The notes under the pieces: model-generated
Told to the model about the DNA's origin: nothing
What the model saw: the letters and a program-made list of their open reading frames with translations, nothing else
Databases searched by the model: none
Part shown: one piece after another, positions 29,090 through 38,170 of the stretch
Numbering within the stretch: position 1 is the first letter of the stretch
Layout: the number at the start of each line of letters is the position of its first letter
Position numbers and translations under genes: made by a program
DNA from: Jiella avicenniae
GTDB lineage: Bacteria; Pseudomonadota; Alphaproteobacteria; Rhizobiales; Rhizobiaceae
Direction of reading: 5' to 3'
NCBI RefSeq assembly: GCF_021390325.1
Contig: NZ_JAJUWU010000029.1
Span: 1 to 47,206 of the forward strand
Length of the DNA: 47,206 bases

Positions 29090-29566
29090 ATGACCATTTT
29101 CGTCGGCGACAAATGCCCGGACTTCAACTTGCCGGACGACCGTGGCGAGATGGTCTCGCTCGCAGGCGTCCTCGGAAAGCCGTTCGTGCTGTATTTCTAT
29201 CCCAAGGACGATACCTCGGGATGCACGCGCGAGGCTGTCGATTTCAGCAAGCTGGCCAAGGATTTCGAAGCGGCCGGCGTGGCGGTCTTCGGCGTGTCGC
29301 CGGATCCGGTGAAGAAGCACGGCAAGTTCCGCGACAAGCACGAACTGACGGTCCGGCTGTTGTCCGACGAGGAGAAGGCGCTGCTGTCGGCCTTCGGCGT
29401 CTGGGTCGAAAAGTCGATGTATGGGCGCAAATACATGGGCGTCGAACGGACGACGGCGCTGATCGGCGCAAGCGGCGAAGTGACGCGGCTCTGGCCGAAG
29501 GTGAAGGTGCCCGGCCATGCCGAAGAGGTGCTCGAGGCGGCCCGCCAACTTTCCGAGACGGCGTGA
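29090..29566 (+). CDS. bcp: Peroxiredoxin, Bcp/PrxQ type
   Basis: A thiol peroxidase of 158 aa that reduces H2O2 and organic peroxides using thioredoxin. The peroxidatic cysteine is Cys45 in PKDDTSGCTREAVDF. The position five residues on, where E. coli Bcp has its resolving cysteine, is valine, so this is a 1-Cys-like member. The conserved GVSPDPVKKHGKF and the Arg in VERTTALIG complete the site. GAAAGGA precedes the ATG. The stop overlaps the GTG of the DUF455 gene by 4 nt (GTGA), so the two are translationally coupled. Confidence 0.93.
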   Translation: MTIFVGDKCPDFNLPDDRGEMVSLAGVLGKPFVLYFYPKDDTSGCTREAVDFSKLAKDFEAAGVAVFGVSPDPVKKHGKFRDKHELTVRLLSDEEKALLSAFGVWVEKSMYGRKYMGVERTTALIGASGEVTRLWPKVKVPGHAEEVLEAARQLSETA

Positions 29567-30417
29567 GCGAAGTGACCGCGCCAGCAGAGACCGCACCCTC
29601 GCCTGGGCAGCCGGCGACGCTGCGCGAGGCCGCGATCGACGCCCTGGCGGCGGGCGATCTCGACGAAAAGGTTCGGCTGACGAATCTCGCCTGCCGCCTG
29701 TGGTTTGCCCGGCGGCTCGGCCTTCATTCGGCGACCGACCCGGCTCATCCGGGTCGTCCCGGCCGCCCGGAGGAGCCCGAACTCGTCTCGCCGCGGTTCC
29801 TCCCGCGCCGCTCGGCCCATACCGAAGAAGGGCGGATCGTCCTCATCCACGCCCTCGCCCACATCGAACTCAACGCCATCGATCTCGCCCTCGACATCGT
29901 CGCGCGCTTTGCCCGCGAGGCGATGCCGCGCAGCTTCTTCGACGGCTGGATGACGGTGGCGCTGGAAGAGGCCAAGCATTTCGGCCTCCTCTCCCGGCGG
30001 CTGCAACAGCTCGGCTCGCGCTACGGCGCCCTGCCCGCCCATGACGGCCTCTGGCAGGCCGTCGAGGCGACGGCGCACGATCTGTCCGCCCGGCTCGCCG
30101 TCGTGCCGCTGATTCTCGAAGCGCGCGGCCTCGACGTCACGCCGTCGATGATCGACAAGCTCACCGCCGTCGGCGACCTCGACACGGCGAAGATCCTGGA
30201 GATCATCTATCGCGACGAGAAGAAGCACGTCGCCATCGGCGCCAAGTGGTTCCGCTTTCTCTGCGCCCGCCAGAACGTCAATGCCGCCGAGCGCTTCGGC
30301 CTCCTGGTGCGGGAGAGTTTCCGCGGCGAGGTGAAGGCCCCGTTCAACGACCGCGCGAGGGCCGAAGCGGGGCTGACGCCGACCTTCTATCGCTCGCTGT
30401 CGCCCCGCTCGCGCTGA
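29563..30417 (+). CDS. DUF455 ferritin-like protein
   Basis: 284 aa, an all-helical DUF455 protein of the ferritin-like superfamily. Potential di-iron ligands are visible in HALAHIELNAIDLALDIV, WMTVALEEAKHFGLLSRRL and IIYRDEKKHVAIGAKWF, the E/H pattern of four-helix metal sites. Biochemical function is not established; in bacteria it often neighbours peroxiredoxin genes. It starts at GTG 29563 inside the bcp stop, implying coupled expression with a peroxide-reducing enzyme. That supports, but does not prove, an oxidative-stress or iron role. Confidence 0.85.
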   Translation: MSEVTAPAETAPSPGQPATLREAAIDALAAGDLDEKVRLTNLACRLWFARRLGLHSATDPAHPGRPGRPEEPELVSPRFLPRRSAHTEEGRIVLIHALAHIELNAIDLALDIVARFAREAMPRSFFDGWMTVALEEAKHFGLLSRRLQQLGSRYGALPAHDGLWQAVEATAHDLSARLAVVPLILEARGLDVTPSMIDKLTAVGDLDTAKILEIIYRDEKKHVAIGAKWFRFLCARQNVNAAERFGLLVRESFRGEVKAPFNDRARAEAGLTPTFYRSLSPRSR

Positions 30418-30455
30418 GCTCTGACTGATTTCATCGGGTGGTTGCCAACGAAACG

Positions 30456-30466
30456 TTAACCTTAAG
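30456..30466. promoter_or_regulatory. Possible CtrA-type site
   Basis: TTAACCTTAAG, 60 nt before the M23 peptidase start, holds two TTAA half-sites; TTAACC resembles the CtrA half-site TTAACCAT. The 2-nt spacing is not the classical TTAA-N7-TTAAC, so this is tentative. Cell-cycle control of a cell-wall enzyme would be sensible in this order. Confidence 0.3.
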
Positions 30467-30525
30467 GATTTCTAATCGCCCTCGACGAGAGAGCCCCTTC
30501 GGGCCGCCCAGAAGCGATCGGGTCG

Positions 30526-31938
30526 ATGCAGGCGAGCAAGCTGACGAGCACCTTCGGTAGACGCAAAGAGCCCCACACGGTGATCATCGCGCGGGGCGAG
30601 CACGTCCGGCATTTCACCGTCTGCCGCACGCGCCTGCTGCTCGGCTCGGCGCTCGCCGCCGCCATCGTCACGGCTGCCTTCGCCGCGCCCTTCGGCTACG
30701 TCGCCGCGGCCCCGGAGGACGCCGGCGCGCCCGAACGGCAATGGCAGGTCCGCCACGAATACGAGGAGCGGATCGCCACGCTCAGGGCCGAACTCGACCG
30801 CGCCACCAGCCGGCAGTTCCTCGCCCAGAAGATGGTGGAGAGCAAGGTCGACGTCCTCCTGGAGCAGCAGGAGGAACTCACCGCCCGCTACGAGCGGCTT
30901 CGCCCGCTGTTCGACCGGGCGAAGTCGACCGGCCTGCTCGCGGCAGCCGTGCCGATCCCGACGCCCAAACCCGAGGAGGATGCGTCGGATCACCTCGAAT
31001 CCGAGGCAGCCTCGGACTCCTTGTCCCTCGCCGAGAGCGACGGCACCGGCGACGCCGAGGGCCCCGTCGAGGCCCCCGTCGAGGCCATGCCGGACGCCCC
31101 CGCCGCCAATGCCTTCGCGCCGCAGGAAAATCCCGCTCCGGTCGACTGGCTCGCCCGCCTCAGGGCCGAAGCCGAGCCGGTCCCGGCGGCATCGACCGTC
31201 GCCAAGTCGGCGCGCCTCGTTCGCAAGCCGGCAGAGGTCATTTCCGACGACAGCCTGCGACGCATCGGCGAGGCGATCAGCGTCGCCGAACTCGGCCAGA
31301 TCCGTCACCTCGAGGCCCTGGCCTCGACCGCCCGCGGCCGGGCGGTGCGCATATCCTCGGCGCTGGCGGCGGCGGGAATCCGGGTGCCCGGCGACGACGA
31401 CGAGGAGCGCGCGCAGGGCGGTCCCTACGAGCCGGTGCCCGCGGTCGACGCCTTCGACCAGTCGGTCGCCGAACTCGACGAGGCGCTCGACGCATTGCAG
31501 CGCGTCGCCGCCGTCACGAAGAGCCTGCCGCTCGAACGGCCGATGCCGGCGCGGCTGATCTCCTCCACCTTCGGCGTCCGGGCCGATCCGTTCCTCGGCC
31601 GCAGCGCCTTTCATTCCGGCATCGACTTCGCCGAGCCGCAGGGCAGCGCCGTCCGCGCGACGGCGCCCGGCAAGGTGATCAAGGCCGGCTCCTACGGCGG
31701 CTACGGCAACATGGTCGAGATCGACCATGGCGACGGCATCACCACGCGCTACGGCCACATGTCGAAGATCGCCGTGAAGGTCGGCGCGACCATCGCCCGT
31801 GGCGAAACCATCGGTTCCGTCGGCTCGACCGGCCGCAGCACCGGCCCGCATCTCCATTACGAGGTGCGCCGCAACGACAAGGCCGTCGACCCGGCGAAGT
31901 TCTTCCGCCTCGGCGACCGCATCCGCGAATTCGGCTGA
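30526..31938 (+). CDS. M23 (LytM) family metallopeptidase
   Basis: 470 aa. A short cytoplasmic part and one membrane segment (LLLGSALAAAIVTAAFAAPF, about 37-56) are followed by a coiled coil (QWQVRHEYEERIATLRAELD to about 130), a Pro/Ala/Glu-rich linker and a C-terminal peptidase domain. The zinc site is complete: FHSGIDFA and HLHYEV, with YGHMSK between. It should cleave or control cleavage of peptidoglycan cross-links in the periplasm; because all ligands are kept it is more likely an active endopeptidase than an EnvC-type activator. The rhizobial polar-growth factor RgsM has a comparable layout. It ends at a bidirectional terminator shared with prfB. Confidence 0.9.
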   Translation: MQASKLTSTFGRRKEPHTVIIARGEHVRHFTVCRTRLLLGSALAAAIVTAAFAAPFGYVAAAPEDAGAPERQWQVRHEYEERIATLRAELDRATSRQFLAQKMVESKVDVLLEQQEELTARYERLRPLFDRAKSTGLLAAAVPIPTPKPEEDASDHLESEAASDSLSLAESDGTGDAEGPVEAPVEAMPDAPAANAFAPQENPAPVDWLARLRAEAEPVPAASTVAKSARLVRKPAEVISDDSLRRIGEAISVAELGQIRHLEALASTARGRAVRISSALAAAGIRVPGDDDEERAQGGPYEPVPAVDAFDQSVAELDEALDALQRVAAVTKSLPLERPMPARLISSTFGVRADPFLGRSAFHSGIDFAEPQGSAVRATAPGKVIKAGSYGGYGNMVEIDHGDGITTRYGHMSKIAVKVGATIARGETIGSVGSTGRSTGPHLHYEVRRNDKAVDPAKFFRLGDRIREFG

Positions 31939-31967
31939 GCGCCGTCGCGATACCGCACATCCCAAAG

Positions 31968-32008
31968 GCGACGGGCCGGCACCGCGTGATGCGATGCCGG
32001 CCCGTCGC
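31968..32008. terminator. Bidirectional terminator between M23 peptidase and prfB
   Basis: Perfect 14-bp stem GCGACGGGCCGGCA / TGCCGGCCCGTCGC with a 13-nt loop, flanked by AAAG on the left and TTT on the right. It lies between two convergent stop codons. Confidence 0.8.
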
Positions 32009-32044
32009 TTTCCATAGGTATCGGGCCGTCGGTCCGGCTGCGCC

Positions 32045-33173
32045 CTACTCGACGTCCTCGACGTCGACCTTGCCGCCGTGAACCCGCTGGGCGAGCGCCG
32101 CTTCCATGAAGGCGTCGATGTCGCCGTCCAGCACGTCCTGCGGGCTGGTGCTTTCGACGCCGGTGCGCAGGTCCTTCACCATCTGATACGGCTGCAGCAC
32201 GTAGGAGCGGATCTGGTGGCCCCAGCCGATGTCGCTCTTCGACGCGGCCTCGGCATTCGCCGCGGCTTCGCGTTTTTCGAGCTCGGCCTCGTAGAGCCGC
32301 GCCTTCAGCATGTTCCAGGCGGTGGCTCGGTTCTTGTGCTGCGAGCGCTCCTGCTGGCAGGCGACGACGATGCCGGTCGGAACGTGGGTGATGCGCACCG
32401 CCGAATCGGTGGTGTTGACGTGCTGACCGCCGGCGCCGGACGCCCGATAGGTGTCGATCCGGCAGTCGGACTCGTTCACCTGGATGTCGATCGTGTCGTC
32501 GACCACCGGATAAACCCAGACCGAGGCGAAGGAGGTATGCCGCCGCGCCTGGCTGTCATAGGGCGAGATCCGCACCAGGCGATGCACGCCGGATTCGGTC
32601 TTCGCCCAGCCATAGGCGTTGTGGCCCTTGATCAACAGCGTTGCCGACTTGATGCCCGCCTCTTCGCCGGCATGCTCTTCGAGCACCTCGACCTTGAAAC
32701 GCGCCCGTTCGGCCCAGCGCATGTACATGCGCTCGAGCATCTCGGCCCAGTCCTGGCTCTCGGTGCCGCCGGCGCCGGAATGGACTTCCAGATAGGTGTC
32801 GTTCGAATCGGCTTCGCCCGAGAGCAGCGTCTCGACCTGGCGCTTGTCGACCTCGGCCTTCACCTCGCGAAGCGCCTTCTCGGCCTCCGTGACAATCTCC
32901 TGGTCGCCCTCCTCTTCGCCCATGGCGATGAGGTCGATCGAATCGGCGAGGGTCTGTTCCAGGCGGCGGATCGCCGTGATGGAGGATTCCAGCTCCTGAC
33001 GCTCGCGCATCAGCTTCTGGCCTTCCATCGGGTCGTTCCAGATCGACGGATCTTCCGCCTTCTGATTCAGCTGGTCGAAGCGTTTGAGGGAACGATCCCA
33101 GTCAAAGATGCCTCCTCAGCAGGCTTATGGCCTGCTTGATTTCGTCGACCAGGGTCTCGATCTCGGCACGCAT
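32045..33173 (-). CDS. prfB: Peptide chain release factor 2 (programmed +1 frameshift)
   Basis: RF2 ends translation at UGA and UAA. The gene is in two frames: codons 1-23 (33173-33102, [12 protein letters not shown]...LLRRHL) end at an in-frame TGA, and the rest continues from GAC in the +1 frame, giving 375 aa. The GGQ hydrolysis motif lies in [18 protein letters not shown]. The codon-recognition tripeptide is SPY ([13 protein letters not shown]) where enterobacteria have SPF. AAGGAGAATGCGGC precedes the ATG. It is downstream of mrcA, as in other rhizobia. An annotation starting at an internal ATG would miss about 50 N-terminal residues. Confidence 0.95.
33102..33116 (-). promoter_or_regulatory. 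prfB programmed +1 frameshift site
   Basis: Minus strand: AGGAGG-CAT-CTT-TGA-C. An internal Shine-Dalgarno-like AGGAGG three nt before CTT, with the slippery CTT and the RF2 stop TGA followed by C, is the same arrangement as in E. coli prfB (AGG GGG TAT CTT TGA C). Low RF2 slows termination and favours the shift, so RF2 controls its own level. Confidence 0.95.
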
Positions 33174-33304
33174 GCCGCATTCTCCTTGCGATGTTCGTGG
33201 GTGCCGCGTCGAATGGGACGGCGCGACGCCCGCTCTGGATGAGCCGGGTCTTACCGGCGCACCCGGCGGGGCGTCAACATGCGGTGCGGCGGAAGAGCGG
33301 CCGA

Positions 33305-35758
33305 TCAGAACAGGCCGCCCGCCCCTTGCGAGATCGCCTGTTCGGCCTGCTGCGAGACCTGACCCGTCGGCGTGCCGAAACCGTCGCCGGCAATCTCGTC
33401 GTCGCCGATGATCTGGTAGCTGTCGGCCGGGCCGGTGCCGGGCTTGAAGGCCTCCATGATGACGTCGGAACCGGAGCCCGAGGCCCGCATGCCGGTCTTG
33501 CGGTTGACCGCGATCAGTTCCATCCCCTCGGGGACCTTGAAGTCCACCGGCTTCTTGCCCTTCAGCGCTTCCTTCATGAAGTCGATGAAGACCGGCGCGG
33601 CCATGCCGCCGCCGGTGGCGCCGTGGCCCATCGGCGTCGGATTGTCGTAGCCGAGATAGACGCCGCAGACGAGGTCGGGGGTGAAGCCGACGAACCAGAC
33701 GTCCTTCTCGTCGTTGGTGGTACCGGTCTTGCCGGCGATCGGCACGCCGAGCGCCTTGACGCGCGTTGCCGTGCCGCGCTGGACGACGCCCTCCATCATC
33801 GAGGTGATCTGGTAGGCGGTCATCGGGTCGAGCACCTGGTCGCGCTCGTCGACGAGCTGCGGCTCGCCCTGGCCGTCGTATTCGCGGCTGTTGCAGTCGG
33901 CGCAGAAGCGCTGGTCGTGCTTGTAGATCGTGCGGCCGTAGCGGTCCTGCACACGGTCGATCAGCGACGGCTCGATCGAGCGGCCGCCATTGGCGATCAC
34001 CGAATAGGCCGTGACCATCCGCAGCACCGTCGTCTCGCCCGCGCCGAGCGCCATCGGCAGATAGGGCTTCAGATGGTCGTAGATGCCGAAGCGCTCGGCA
34101 TATTGCGCGACGAGATCCATGCCCATGTCCTTGGCGAGGCGCACGGTCATCAGGTTGCGGCTTTTCTCGATGCCGAGCCGCAGGGTCGAGGGACCGGCAT
34201 AGCCGCCGCCGTAGTTCGACGGCGTCCAGTAGCCGCCATTTCCGTCGGGCAGCGAGATCGGCCCGTCCATGATCACCGAGGCCGGCGTGTAGCCGTTGTC
34301 GAGCGCGGCGGAGTAGACGAAGGGTTTGAACGAGGAACCCGGCTGGCGATAGGCCTGGCTCGCGCGGTTGAACTCGGACTGGGCGTAGGAGAAGCCGCCG
34401 ACCATGGCGCGCACCCGGCCGGTCTCCGGCTCCATCACGACCATCGCGCCCTGCACCTTCGGCGGCTGGCGCAGCCGGTAGCCGTCGCCTTCGCCCTTCT
34501 TCTGGACGTAGACGACGTCGCCGCGCGACAGGACGTCGTCGGCCGCGCGCACCGAACCCTTCCTGTCCTTGGTGTTGAGCCGCAGCGCCCATTTCATGTC
34601 GGCCAGCGCGACCGTGCCGATGTCGCGCTCGCTGGAGAGCGAGCCGGAGACCGTGCGGGATGGCTGCAGACCGACGCTGACCTGGTCGGCCCCCGCCTCC
34701 AGAACCACGGCGAGCCGCCATTCAGGAACGTCGGACAGGGCGTCCAGCTTGCCGAGTTCGGCGCCCCAGTCGCTGCCGATGTCGAGGGTCTTGACCGGGC
34801 CGCGATAGCCGCGCTGCTGGTCGTATTCGATGAGGCCGTTCTGCAGCGCCGAGCGCGCTTCCTTCTGCAGGGTCGGATCGAGCGTCGTGCGCACCGACAG
34901 GCCGCCTTCGTAGAGCGACTTCGAACCGTAGCGCTGGACGATCTCGCGTCGCACGTCCTCGGTGAAATATTCCGACGAGGCGAGATAGGTGCCGGAGGGT
35001 CGCGGATTGACCTCGATCGGCGTCTCCTTGGCGGTCTCCGCCTGATCGTCGGTGATGACGCCGTTGGCCGCCATCTGCGTGATCACCCAGTTGCGGCGAT
35101 CGATCGCCCGGTCGTAGTCGCGGAACGGGTTGTAGTTTTCCGGGGCCTTCGGCAGCGCCGCGAGATAGGCCGCCTCGGCGACGGAAAGCTCGGTCACCGA
35201 CTTGTCGAAATAGGCGAGCGCCGCGGCGGCGATGCCGTAGGAGCCCATGCCGAGATAGATCTCGTTCAGATAGAGTTCGAGGATCTTTTCCTTCGAATAG
35301 GCCTGCTCGATCCTGAGCGACAGGATCGCTTCCTTGATCTTGCGGTCGAGGGTCCGCTCGTTGGTCAGGAGGAAGTTCTTCGCCACCTGCTGGGTGATCG
35401 TCGAGGCGCCCTGCATCCGGCCGCCCTTGGCCAGCACCATGACGGCGCGGCCGACGCCCTCGATGTCGATGCCGGGATGGGTGTAGAAGTTCTTGTCCTC
35501 GGCCGACAGGAAGGCGTTCTTGACCATGTCGGGAATCGCCTGGATCGGCAGGAAGAGCCGCCGCTGGGTGGCGTATTCCGCCATCAGCTGGCCGTCCGAC
35601 GCATGAAAGCGCGTCGTGACCGGCGGCTCGTACTTCGCCAGCACCTGATAGTCCGGCAGCCCCTCGGACATCCGCTCGACATACCAGGCGACCGCGCCGG
35701 CGACGAGAATGAAAAGGACGGCGCCAATGCCGAAGAAATAGCCGATCAGCCTGATCAT
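33305..35758 (-). CDS. mrcA: Penicillin-binding protein 1A
   Basis: Bifunctional class-A PBP, 817 aa. It has a short cytoplasmic start, one membrane helix (YFFGIGAVLFILVAGAVAWY) and a GT51 transglycosylase with catalytic Glu in SAEDKNFYTHPGID and GASTITQQVAKN. The transpeptidase carries SxxK in RQPGSSFKPF (Ser near 472), SRN in GIEKSRNLMTV and KTG in IAGKTGTTNDEKD (near 674). It polymerises and cross-links peptidoglycan. GGAGTTTCG precedes the ATG. It sits between amiC and prfB on one strand, an order conserved in rhizobia. Confidence 0.96.
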   Translation of the reverse strand: MIRLIGYFFGIGAVLFILVAGAVAWYVERMSEGLPDYQVLAKYEPPVTTRFHASDGQLMAEYATQRRLFLPIQAIPDMVKNAFLSAEDKNFYTHPGIDIEGVGRAVMVLAKGGRMQGASTITQQVAKNFLLTNERTLDRKIKEAILSLRIEQAYSKEKILELYLNEIYLGMGSYGIAAAALAYFDKSVTELSVAEAAYLAALPKAPENYNPFRDYDRAIDRRNWVITQMAANGVITDDQAETAKETPIEVNPRPSGTYLASSEYFTEDVRREIVQRYGSKSLYEGGLSVRTTLDPTLQKEARSALQNGLIEYDQQRGYRGPVKTLDIGSDWGAELGKLDALSDVPEWRLAVVLEAGADQVSVGLQPSRTVSGSLSSERDIGTVALADMKWALRLNTKDRKGSVRAADDVLSRGDVVYVQKKGEGDGYRLRQPPKVQGAMVVMEPETGRVRAMVGGFSYAQSEFNRASQAYRQPGSSFKPFVYSAALDNGYTPASVIMDGPISLPDGNGGYWTPSNYGGGYAGPSTLRLGIEKSRNLMTVRLAKDMGMDLVAQYAERFGIYDHLKPYLPMALGAGETTVLRMVTAYSVIANGGRSIEPSLIDRVQDRYGRTIYKHDQRFCADCNSREYDGQGEPQLVDERDQVLDPMTAYQITSMMEGVVQRGTATRVKALGVPIAGKTGTTNDEKDVWFVGFTPDLVCGVYLGYDNPTPMGHGATGGGMAAPVFIDFMKEALKGKKPVDFKVPEGMELIAVNRKTGMRASGSGSDVIMEAFKPGTGPADSYQIIGDDEIAGDGFGTPTGQVSQQAEQAISQGAGGLF

Positions 35759-36084
35759 CGAAACTCCGTCCGGACGGTTCCCAACTGGTTGCCGTCCGGG
35801 TGTCTGCGAACGTCCGCGTCCGGCCGTCCTGCCCCCGTCGGAACGGCCCTGGCCGTCCCCGCCCCCGATCGATGCCGTGGAACTGTGTCAGCCATGACCG
35901 CAAATTGCGGCACTGCCATGGATGAAGGCGATTATCCGGGTTTTCGCGTCCGAAACTTGCGGAATTGCCACAGACGGCCGGTCCGCTGTCAAGCTCCGCG
36001 CAGGCCCCGCGGCACGCGGGGACGCAGCTTCGTTGCGGCATCCACCGAAAAAACCCGCATAACGCCTCGTGAGGCCTGAAGAAT
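35759..36084. other. Intergenic region amiC-mrcA
   Basis: 326 nt. It contains a possible amiC terminator, the perfect 7-bp hairpin CCCCGCG-GCA-CGCGGGG (36005-36021), and a possible mrcA promoter on the minus strand, TTGACA (35992-35987) with GCAATT (35968-35963), 18-nt spacing. No gene is apparent. Confidence 0.45.
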
Positions 36085-37305
36085 TCAGTTCTTCGCCTCG
36101 GCGGCCTTCAGGGCGTCGGCCTTGCCGCCGCGAAAGAACTGGATGACCGATTCGGCGATGGCCCGGCAGATCTTGGCCCGCCATTCGCCGTTCTTCAGAA
36201 GCTTCTCGTCGTCCGAATTGGACAGAAATCCCATCTCGATCAGCACCGAGGGGACGTCCGGCGACTTCAGCACCCGAAACCCGGCCGAGCGCTTGGGGCG
36301 GTTGATGAGGTCGATCTCGTGCCTCGACAGGTCGGTCACCAGCGCCGCGGCGAAATGCTCCGAAAAGCTCACGGTCTCCCGCCGGGTCAGATCGAGGAGG
36401 ATGTCGAAGACCTCCGGCGAACCCTGCTGGAAACCCTCCGGCGCGTAGCGGTCGGCGGCATTCTCGTTGGCGGCGATCTGCCGGGCCAGATCGTCCGATG
36501 CGTCCTCGGAGAGAGTGTAGACGGTGGCGCCGCGCAGGGACTGGTAGTGGATGGAATCGGCGTGGATCGAAAGGAACAGGTCGGCGTCCTTCCGCCGCGC
36601 GATCTCCGCCCGGTCGTCGAGCGGGATGAAGGTATCGTCGTCGCGGGTGAGCTCGGCATCGACGCCGGGATAGCCGTTGAGGACGTCCCGCAGCATCCGG
36701 GCGTTTTCCAGATTGATGGTCTTCTCCATCGTCCCCGAGGGCGACACCGCTCCCTTGTCCTCGCCGCCGTGGCCGGGATCGATGACGATCGTCAGGCGCC
36801 GTTCCGCGGCCGCCTCGTGGGGGGCCTTCTTCGCGGCGTGATCGGGCTTCGCCGCCGCGGCGGCCGATCCAGACGGCCCCGGCGCACCTTGCCCGCCGCC
36901 CGGCCGGATCGTCAGTTCGACGACGTCGCCACCGCCCTCGCCCCGCTCCGACAGCATGCCGACGGCCGGCGCCTTCAGGCGGAAGATCACCCGGTAGCGA
37001 TCGGCGGTGACGAGGCCGTGGCGAACCGTCGAGACCAGCGGATTGTCGGGCAAATCGTCGAACGGCACGGCCGGGACGGCATTCTCGAAATCGATGGCGA
37101 TGCGGTCCGGATTCTTCAGGGCGAAGCTGCGCACCTTGGCCTTGCCGGTCAGGGTGAAGCGCACCGCCAGGCCCTCCTCGCTGGCCGCCGGCTCGATCCG
37201 GGTGATCACCCGCTCGCCCGCCGCCCGGGCCGGAACGGCGCTCGATACCAGGGGCAGCGACAGGAGAAGTGCGAAGACGAGAGCCGAGAGGCGGCCGGTG
37301 GCCAT
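36085..37305 (-). CDS. amiC: N-acetylmuramoyl-L-alanine amidase (AmiC type)
   Basis: 406 aa. A signal peptide (LSALVFALLLSLPLVSSAVP, ARA) is followed by an AMIN domain (about 30-130, RFTLTGKAKVRSFALKNPDR) that targets peptidoglycan, a Gly/Pro/Ala linker, and an Amidase_3 zinc domain. Ligands and catalytic residues are visible: IVIDPGHGGEDKGA, the Glu in MEKTINLE, LFLSIHADS, and the final Glu in VLIEMGFLSN. It removes stem peptides during daughter-cell separation. The rne gene is divergent, and mrcA and prfB follow on the same strand. Confidence 0.94.
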   Translation of the reverse strand: MATGRLSALVFALLLSLPLVSSAVPARAAGERVITRIEPAASEEGLAVRFTLTGKAKVRSFALKNPDRIAIDFENAVPAVPFDDLPDNPLVSTVRHGLVTADRYRVIFRLKAPAVGMLSERGEGGGDVVELTIRPGGGQGAPGPSGSAAAAAKPDHAAKKAPHEAAAERRLTIVIDPGHGGEDKGAVSPSGTMEKTINLENARMLRDVLNGYPGVDAELTRDDDTFIPLDDRAEIARRKDADLFLSIHADSIHYQSLRGATVYTLSEDASDDLARQIAANENAADRYAPEGFQQGSPEVFDILLDLTRRETVSFSEHFAAALVTDLSRHEIDLINRPKRSAGFRVLKSPDVPSVLIEMGFLSNSDDEKLLKNGEWRAKICRAIAESVIQFFRGGKADALKAAEAKN

Positions 37306-38170
37306 GCCAACATCCCCCTTGATTCATTCGTTGCGCGCCCTTGCGGCGCGATGCCGGGCCGGAGCGGCGCCCTCCCGCAGGCCGGGGCCATAGCACATCG
37401 TCGCGCGATCGGAGACGGGGCGACGAACGCGGCGCGAAGATTTGAACGCGGCCCCGAGGGGCGGCGCTCAGTCTCCGTCTCGCCGCCGGCGGTCGCCGGA
37501 GACGCCATGGACGACGGCACCGTGCCCGCGCGATGCCGGACGGCCTCCGGCGTTCGACGGCCTCCGCAGGCAAGTCGACGACGTCGCCCGCCAGACCTAG
37601 GCCGCGAGGCTTGTCCGGGGCTCGCCCGGCGGACGCCGGACGAGCCTTGCGACGCCTTCCGAACAGGCAGTGCCCTTGTCATGATCAATAACCCGTCATA
37701 AAAGCAGGATCGAGGTTCTAGGTGGCAGGGAATCGCTCCTCGCCGGCAAGGGTTTCGGGTGCAGTCGCGGGCGACGTCCGTGGTGGCGTCCTGCGATGCC
37801 CGGCGGGCGATGCCGCGTCCCACCATCCCCTCGTGTCGAGAATTTCCGTCGATGCCGCAGCGTGAACTGCGATCGACACGCTTCGTCCTTCAAGATGCGC
37901 ACGTCCGCTCGGCGGCAGCGCGGTTGAGGCGTTCCATCGGCCGCCAGACGGCGGTCACCTGTTGTTATAAGGTCGTGTTGTTGCCGCCCCTGTCCGATTC
38001 GCTTTGTATGCCATTGCCCTGCGCCCGCTTCGAGGCGGCCGGTCATCAGCGTGCGATCGATGCGTCGCGGCGCCAACGCACGGCCCATTCGGGCTCGCGC
38101 CCTTTCCAAGACCGCCAGGCGTTGAGATGCCGGATGCGTGTCCCTTGCGCGAGCGCCGGGGAGTCATCTG
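37306..38170. other. Long divergent intergenic region amiC/rne, with rne leader
   Basis: 865 nt without a supportable gene. The frames here are GC-rich shadows. A TATAAG element at 37966-37971 lies in an AT-rich patch and may be the rne -10; no good -35 is visible at the right spacing. If so, the rne leader is about 190 nt. RNase E messages elsewhere carry long structured 5' leaders through which the enzyme feeds back on its own level, so a similar role is plausible. The part nearer amiC (37306-37900) shows nothing I can name. Confidence 0.45.

Noticed and set aside
33102-33104. The in-frame TGA in prfB as an error or pseudogene
   Set aside because: It sits in a perfect programmed-frameshift context and the protein is intact across the shift.
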